64,000 nt of DNA from Allolobophora icterica (taxonomy: Eukaryota; Annelida; Clitellata; Crassiclitellata; Lumbricidae). The translations under genes and the position numbers were made by a program. Numbering within the stretch: position 1 is the first letter of the stretch; each line of letters opens with the position of its first letter. The stretch is taken from positions 18,928,309 through 18,992,308 of the forward strand of contig OY744609.1 of the NCBI GenBank assembly GCA_963556255.1, in the 5' to 3' direction. The notes under the pieces are model-generated. The model did no database searches. It worked only from the letters and a program-made list of their open reading frames with translations, and was not told the origin of the DNA. Shown one piece after another: positions 60,101-64,000 of the stretch.

Positions 60101-63100
60101 GAGTGTTTTTATGTAATGGACTGATATTCTGAAATTCTACATTTTAAGATTTTGATCATATGCATACCATTAATTGACACTATCTGCATTAGGTAGGATG
60201 GTGGCATGGTGTTGTGAATGTAATGTGGACAGGCACTGAAGTTAAGCAACTTTGAGTCCAGATAATACATGTACTTGGATAGCTGACCAGACACAGTTCT
60301 AATATTACTTTGCACTGTCCCTTGAATTGCAGTAACTCTGGAATGTTGTAAAAATTAGATATCCTAGAAGTGATTGACTCTGAAATCAAAGTGGGGAAGA
60401 ATATCAATGATGAAGGATTGAATAAGACGTCCATTGCACAGATGTTGCATACCTACTTTCACCCAGTCTTTCTTCATTTGAAGAAAATGACTAGAATGTG
60501 TAAGTATATTTACCAGTTATGTGTCATGGAGTTGTGGGTCTCATCCTTGGTCTTTGCTTGCCTTTGTTTGAAAACCATTCTGTTTGATCATGGGTGTGTG
60601 TTGTCATGTCAGAAGTGCCTCTGCAGAGTCTCTTTTGAAGAAAGTTGCATGACTATGTGATTATCATTGTAGTTACAATTTAGGATTATTTTCATATCAT
60701 GTGAGTTGATGATGACAATGATGATGGTGAGCACCATCATAATAATTGTTCACTCTGTTCATAATCACAATAGGACGATGGTAATTGTAATTACGATATG
60801 ATTATGTTTGAGTTATGTCGATAATGATAATAATTCTACAAGTAGATTGTGTGTATGGTAATGGTTCTCTTGTTGGTTTTGTTCTTGCAGGTTTTTAGCA
60901 CAGGATCATTTTAAACTTAAGATTAACTGTGCAGGGTCATGTTCTAATTCTTTGTAATTAAATATCTTCATTGATTTCATTAGTTTCTTTGTTTGCTTAT
61001 CATTTGTTATTCAGATAGTGTGTGACATTTTGGTTTGAATACTCACTTTGTAATGCAGGATGTGCAGGTCTTAGGCTCCTCTAAGTCGAACACCACATAG
61101 GATCTTGAGCAAGTCCTTGACGCAGATTAACTTAGTGTTATCAATTGATGCTAAATTCTTCAGGCATAGTGAAACTTTGTTAGTTACAATATTTAATAAA
61201 TGGCTGAATAAATTCGTGTGAAAATTGTTGTATTGCAGTTATGCACGAAGACACATATATTGTTGAGTATGCTCTGGAGTATGGCTTCCTTCGAATGACT
61301 CCAAAAACACGAAGTCGCCTCAATCTGACAGTCATGCTTGTTGTCTTAGGCAAGTATTACTGCAGAAAGAGTTTCACAGATCGTTGTTAGCTGATTAAAT
61401 CAGGTTAACGTGATGTTACGTTGATATCAGGCATACCTGGCATAGTGACACTTTGTTAGTTACAAAATTTAATAAATGGCTGAATAAATTCGTGTGAAAA
61501 TTGTTGTATTGCAGTTATGCACGAAGACACATATATTGTTGAGTATGCTCTGGAGTATGGCTTCCTTCGTGAGCTTTGCTGCACAGTTTCAGGTGCCCAA
61601 GGCCGACGTTCCCTCCGCTCATCGGGAAAAGGGGTACTTTTAGTTCCATTTGCTCGTTCCACGACTATGCAAAGTCGAGCTTTTTCAGTGGTGGGCCCGG
61701 CAGTCTGGAATAGACTTCCCTTAGAGCTCCGCATGTGCCCTGGGGCCACCCCTGGCCTATTTCTTGCAAATCTGAAAACTGTCTTATATGAACGTGCTGG
61801 TGTCGGGAGCGCCTCTGAGTAGTTACCTTGAAGGGGCGCTATATGAATCTTCAAATGAATGAATGAATGAATGAGGTGATCTATCTCGGCTCCTTGCTCA
61901 TCGCTTATACCAGCACCTTTGAAGTCAATCAATGGATTCTTTGACTCTTTGCAGTGTCTTGCATCAGCCTAGTGTTGAGCTTTTGGATGATCTTGGTGGC
62001 CGGTCAGAAGTTTTGGAATTCACTGCACAGTTCTGTGTGTTCTTTAATTTCTGTAGTGTTATTCAACTCTAAAGACTCTAAGACTCGTTTATTTCAACTT
62101 CTTATCCACCATAACCTGACTTCTGGTCTCCTTGACGTATCACATTTGACTGGAATTCTAAAGTGGATTATGATTTATTTACTATGATGTCACGTAAAGC
62201 AACCATCAGTTCATGCCTTATGCATTATGATAACAACACCATAGAAGTAATTAGATTACAATATTAGATTACACTAGGGATTGTTTGTTAGCCAGTTTAG
62301 GTCAGGTTAATTTGAAGCTTATGTATTAGCCTGTTAAGATCAGTTTAATTTGGGGCTGATGTATTAGCCTGTTAAGATCAGTTTAATTTGGGGCTGATGT
62401 ATTAGCCTGTTAAGGTCAGGTTAATTTGGGGCTGATGTATTAGCCTGTTAAATCAGGTTAACTTGTGGTGGGCTTTAAACCAGTTAAGTAATGGTAACTT
62501 GGGAAACCCAGGTTTCAAGACGTGTGGATTTATGATCTGCTGGTAGATCTAAAAGAAAGTACAAGATATGTGTTTGTGCTTTGTGTCTTTCAGATCCATT
62601 GAAAGATGAGTGTTTTGGAGGATGGTTCAGCCAGGTGATGCTGGAAGAGTTCCTTGGATATGAGGACATACTTCTGTCCAGTCTCCAACAGTTGGCCAAG
62701 CAACAGAACAATTCAGGTAAGTGGAGAATTGTAAACTTGTGTGGGTTAGAGTTTTGTAACGTTTTTGGAGTTGAATGGCATTTACCAAAATCACAATTAT
62801 TAAATTGTCTAAAAGTGTCATTGATTTTCCATTAGCTACAGTTCAAAAGTCATGGTGTGGACTATGGCGTACAGTTATCCGTAGGCATGAATTATTCACT
62901 CATTGATTCATTCGGAAATTTAATATAGCGCACCATCAAGAAACCTACTTAGAAGTGCTTCCAGCCTAGCCATGGTAATGTACAGAATTATACTTGAGAT
63001 TTTACAGTGTATGAATACACTGATTACATTAAACATTTTATTTGACCCATTTTATTTGTGACACTCTTGTCAGTTTGAAGGGATTGTGATGTATGCATTA

Positions 63101-64000
63101 TGGAGTATTTAGTTATCATATTTGGCTTTCCACCTTTATGGCAGAAGAAGGTGGCCAGTAATGATTTTATGTCATTGATTTCTTTGTAGGATTTTTTCGA
63201 AATGTTTGGTCTGGCGATCATTACCGATTCATAGAAGTTTCTGTGTCCAGAGTATCCTACGTGGCAGCGGCTTTTCTTATGGTCTTCTTTGTACGTGTAT
63301 TTTTGTTGGTTTAAGTTATAGTCTTGCATAGCGTCACTTTCTGTTTGAGAAGAATTGTGAATGCTTAAGTGAAAATGTCTGTAGTAATTTTAAAACCAGT
63401 TTAAAGATAATGGTACTTCTGATGGTGTAAACAAGAGCTCTTTGGTTGCTTGTTCAGGGCTTTGGAACATTCTTTTGGTTCATGAGTTTTGAAATCCTAT
63501 GTGTTCCAACTTTGTCACCTTGTCTGTTTCACTGTTCTTTTGTTGGATTTCAACACAGATCTCAACATGCGTACAAGTCTTAAGTAGCTGAGGGATTTCA
63601 TCGACGTATTTTTTGTACCAATAGAAGTGGAAATAATTATTATTTAATTATATTTCCTTTCACGTTACCGATTGATCAGTGCATTTAGGTTCTGATGGTT
63701 GATTTTTTATTTCGTGAACTAATTACTTTGTTAACTGGTTTTTGAGAATCTGTCAGTTGCATTTGATAGCAGTGTAATGTTTCAGACTCTTTCGATATCT
63801 ATGTTGCTGAGATATGCTCATCAGCAGATATTCCTCTTCATAGGTGAGGAATTTTGTAACAGGTTACCTGAAATATTAATCAGTATAGTACTTTGCAATT
63901 CTTAATACAGCCAATGAAAAGTAATACAGTATTTAAGCTGATTTTAGTCAGAGGTACATGTTAAAATCAGCACCAGGTACATGTCCTGAAGTAGGTACCT
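57114..64000 (+). CDS. TMEM259: Membralin, 5' part (seven exons seen)
   Basis: ER multi-pass membrane protein; the mammalian protein takes part in ER-associated degradation. Exons: 57114-57323, 58587-58824, 60368-60499, 61239-61349, 62594-62716, 63190-63290, 63786-63843, then a GTGAGG donor; about 324 codons before the window ends. N-terminus MAEQQDTNAV; NPLLNIRDRLFYALFCRVGL and ARSVPRQLQRTLEFLL are family hallmarks, then a first membrane segment (EALVALGMLTYIHMAF), VHDVWPKDGVLRVEI, the acidic linker, EDTYIVEYALEYGFLR, DECFGGWFSQVMLEEFLGYE, RNVWSGDHYRFIEVSVSR and a second membrane segment running into TLSISMLLRYAHQQIFLFI. Exon 3 is the least conserved and rests on phase and open frame. Intron 4 starts with GC and contains a duplicated part of exon 4. 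The remaining transmembrane part lies beyond the edge. Confidence 0.95.
57790..58160 (+). mobile_element. LINE reverse-transcriptase fragment in membralin intron 1
   Basis: Plus-strand frames give MKLVHGFLYFGSYVGAHGG, EIWRCMTIARECMSNL and, after an insertion at about 57957-58050, VILYGTETWMLTEGLK with LRRMLHIAHIAHITK: the order of motifs in RT C-terminal regions (YLGS, ARxAM, LYGxETW, CLRRIL). The inserted block starts with (CATAA)n and looks like another LINE 3' end in reverse. Confidence 0.75.
58929..59222. mobile_element. Degenerate MITE with tandem duplications
   Basis: Left CAGTGCTTTTTTCAGCTGG and right AAAAAAAAGCGCT are roughly inverted, and GGAACG/CGTTCC pairs lie inside. No clear target duplication. 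It holds a 29-bp unit in three copies (58988-59066) and a 20-bp unit in two (59159-59198). Confidence 0.4.
59328..59387. repeat. Short tandem duplication in membralin intron 2
   Basis: A unit beginning TAATGTGCCTTGTAAGAGC and ending CTTTCTGAAGG is present twice in succession. Confidence 0.85.
61350..61355 (+). other. GC splice donor, membralin intron 4
   Basis: Exon 4 ends CTTAG and is followed by GCAAGT; exon 5 (62594) resumes in phase 1 with DPLKDECFGG as in the family. Confidence 0.9.
61439..61569 (+). pseudogene. TMEM259: Partial duplicate of membralin exon 4 with its acceptor
   Basis: This matches 61163-61293 with about two mismatches in 131 bp, covering intron 3 sequence, the TTGTATTGCAG acceptor and the first 55 bases of exon 4. 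It breaks off inside the codon after GFLR and continues, in frame, into LINE coding sequence to a stop at 61822. The donor and the rest of the exon are missing, so correct use would need skipping. Confidence 0.9.
61570..61880 (+). mobile_element. LINE 3' fragment in membralin intron 4
   Basis: Frame with RRSLRSSGKGVLLVPFARS, AFSVVGPAVWNRLPLELR and FLANLKTVLYERAG, then GGGAGCGCCTCTGAGTAG, CTTGAAGGGGCGCTATATGA and (ATGA)n. It is the best-preserved L2/CR1-type 3' end in the window, starting abruptly at the break in the duplicated exon. Confidence 0.9.
62292..62470. repeat. 38-bp tandem repeat, about five copies
   Basis: Unit contains TTAATTTGGGGCTGATGTAT and TAGCCTGTTAAGATCAG; outer copies are more diverged. 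In membralin intron 4. Confidence 0.9.
62893..62985 (-). repeat. LINE/SINE 3' tail in membralin intron 5
   Basis: Minus-strand: CTAAGTAGGTTTCTTGATGG, TGCGCTATATTAAATTTCC and (GAAT)n. Same subfamily as 11733-11795. Confidence 0.65.

Overview
This is eukaryotic, animal nuclear DNA: AT-rich (by eye roughly 60-65 % A+T), with intron-dense genes whose exons are mostly 60-240 bp, separated by introns of about 0.3-2.7 kb filled with transposon debris. The proteins are typical metazoan orthologues. The mix of tRNA-derived SINEs, L2/CR1-type LINE ends finishing in a GGCGCTATATAAAT-like tail, and many hAT MITEs suggests a marine invertebrate. I cannot name the phylum from sequence alone.

Layout. Positions 1-8.2 kb hold no gene I can support; this stretch is a nest of DNA transposons, a 29-bp-core tandem array and microsatellites. 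At 8.2-18.6 kb (+) is exonuclease 1 (EXO1, 12 exons, perhaps a 13th at 20.2 kb). At 20.7-21.8 kb (-) are three phase-compatible exons of a gene I do not recognise. At 22.2-24.3 kb (-) is a small cold-shock-domain protein of the CARHSP1/CSDC2 type. At 26.7-30.4 kb (+) is the AROS/RPS19BP1 homologue. At 33.7-55.4 kb (-) is mitochondrial aconitase (ACO2), complete in 22 exons. From 57.1 kb to the window end (+) is membralin (TMEM259), seven exons seen and cut by the window edge. Orientation alternates, so EXO1 and the cold-shock gene converge, the cold-shock gene and AROS diverge from about 2.4 kb of shared upstream DNA, AROS and ACO2 converge, and ACO2 and membralin diverge from a 1.7-kb intergenic region.

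The genes do not form one pathway: DNA repair (EXO1), RNA binding (cold-shock protein), ribosome biogenesis/SIRT1 regulation (AROS), TCA cycle (ACO2) and ER membrane quality control (membralin). As I recall the human map, cold-shock gene CSDC2, ACO2 and RPS19BP1 all lie on 22q13, so part of the block may be an ancient linkage.

Most notable: two like-oriented copies of one hAT MITE whose outer flanks carry the same 8-mer, as expected if a 6.4-kb segment moved as a macrotransposon; four GC-AG introns among about 44; a four-copy 44-48-residue repeat in EXO1 just before an MLH1-binding-type motif; a recent partial duplication of a membralin exon that reads in frame into a LINE; and at least ten hAT-like insertions with 8-bp target duplications, one nested inside another. 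Exon boundaries were set by hand from homology, frame and GT/GC-AG signals.
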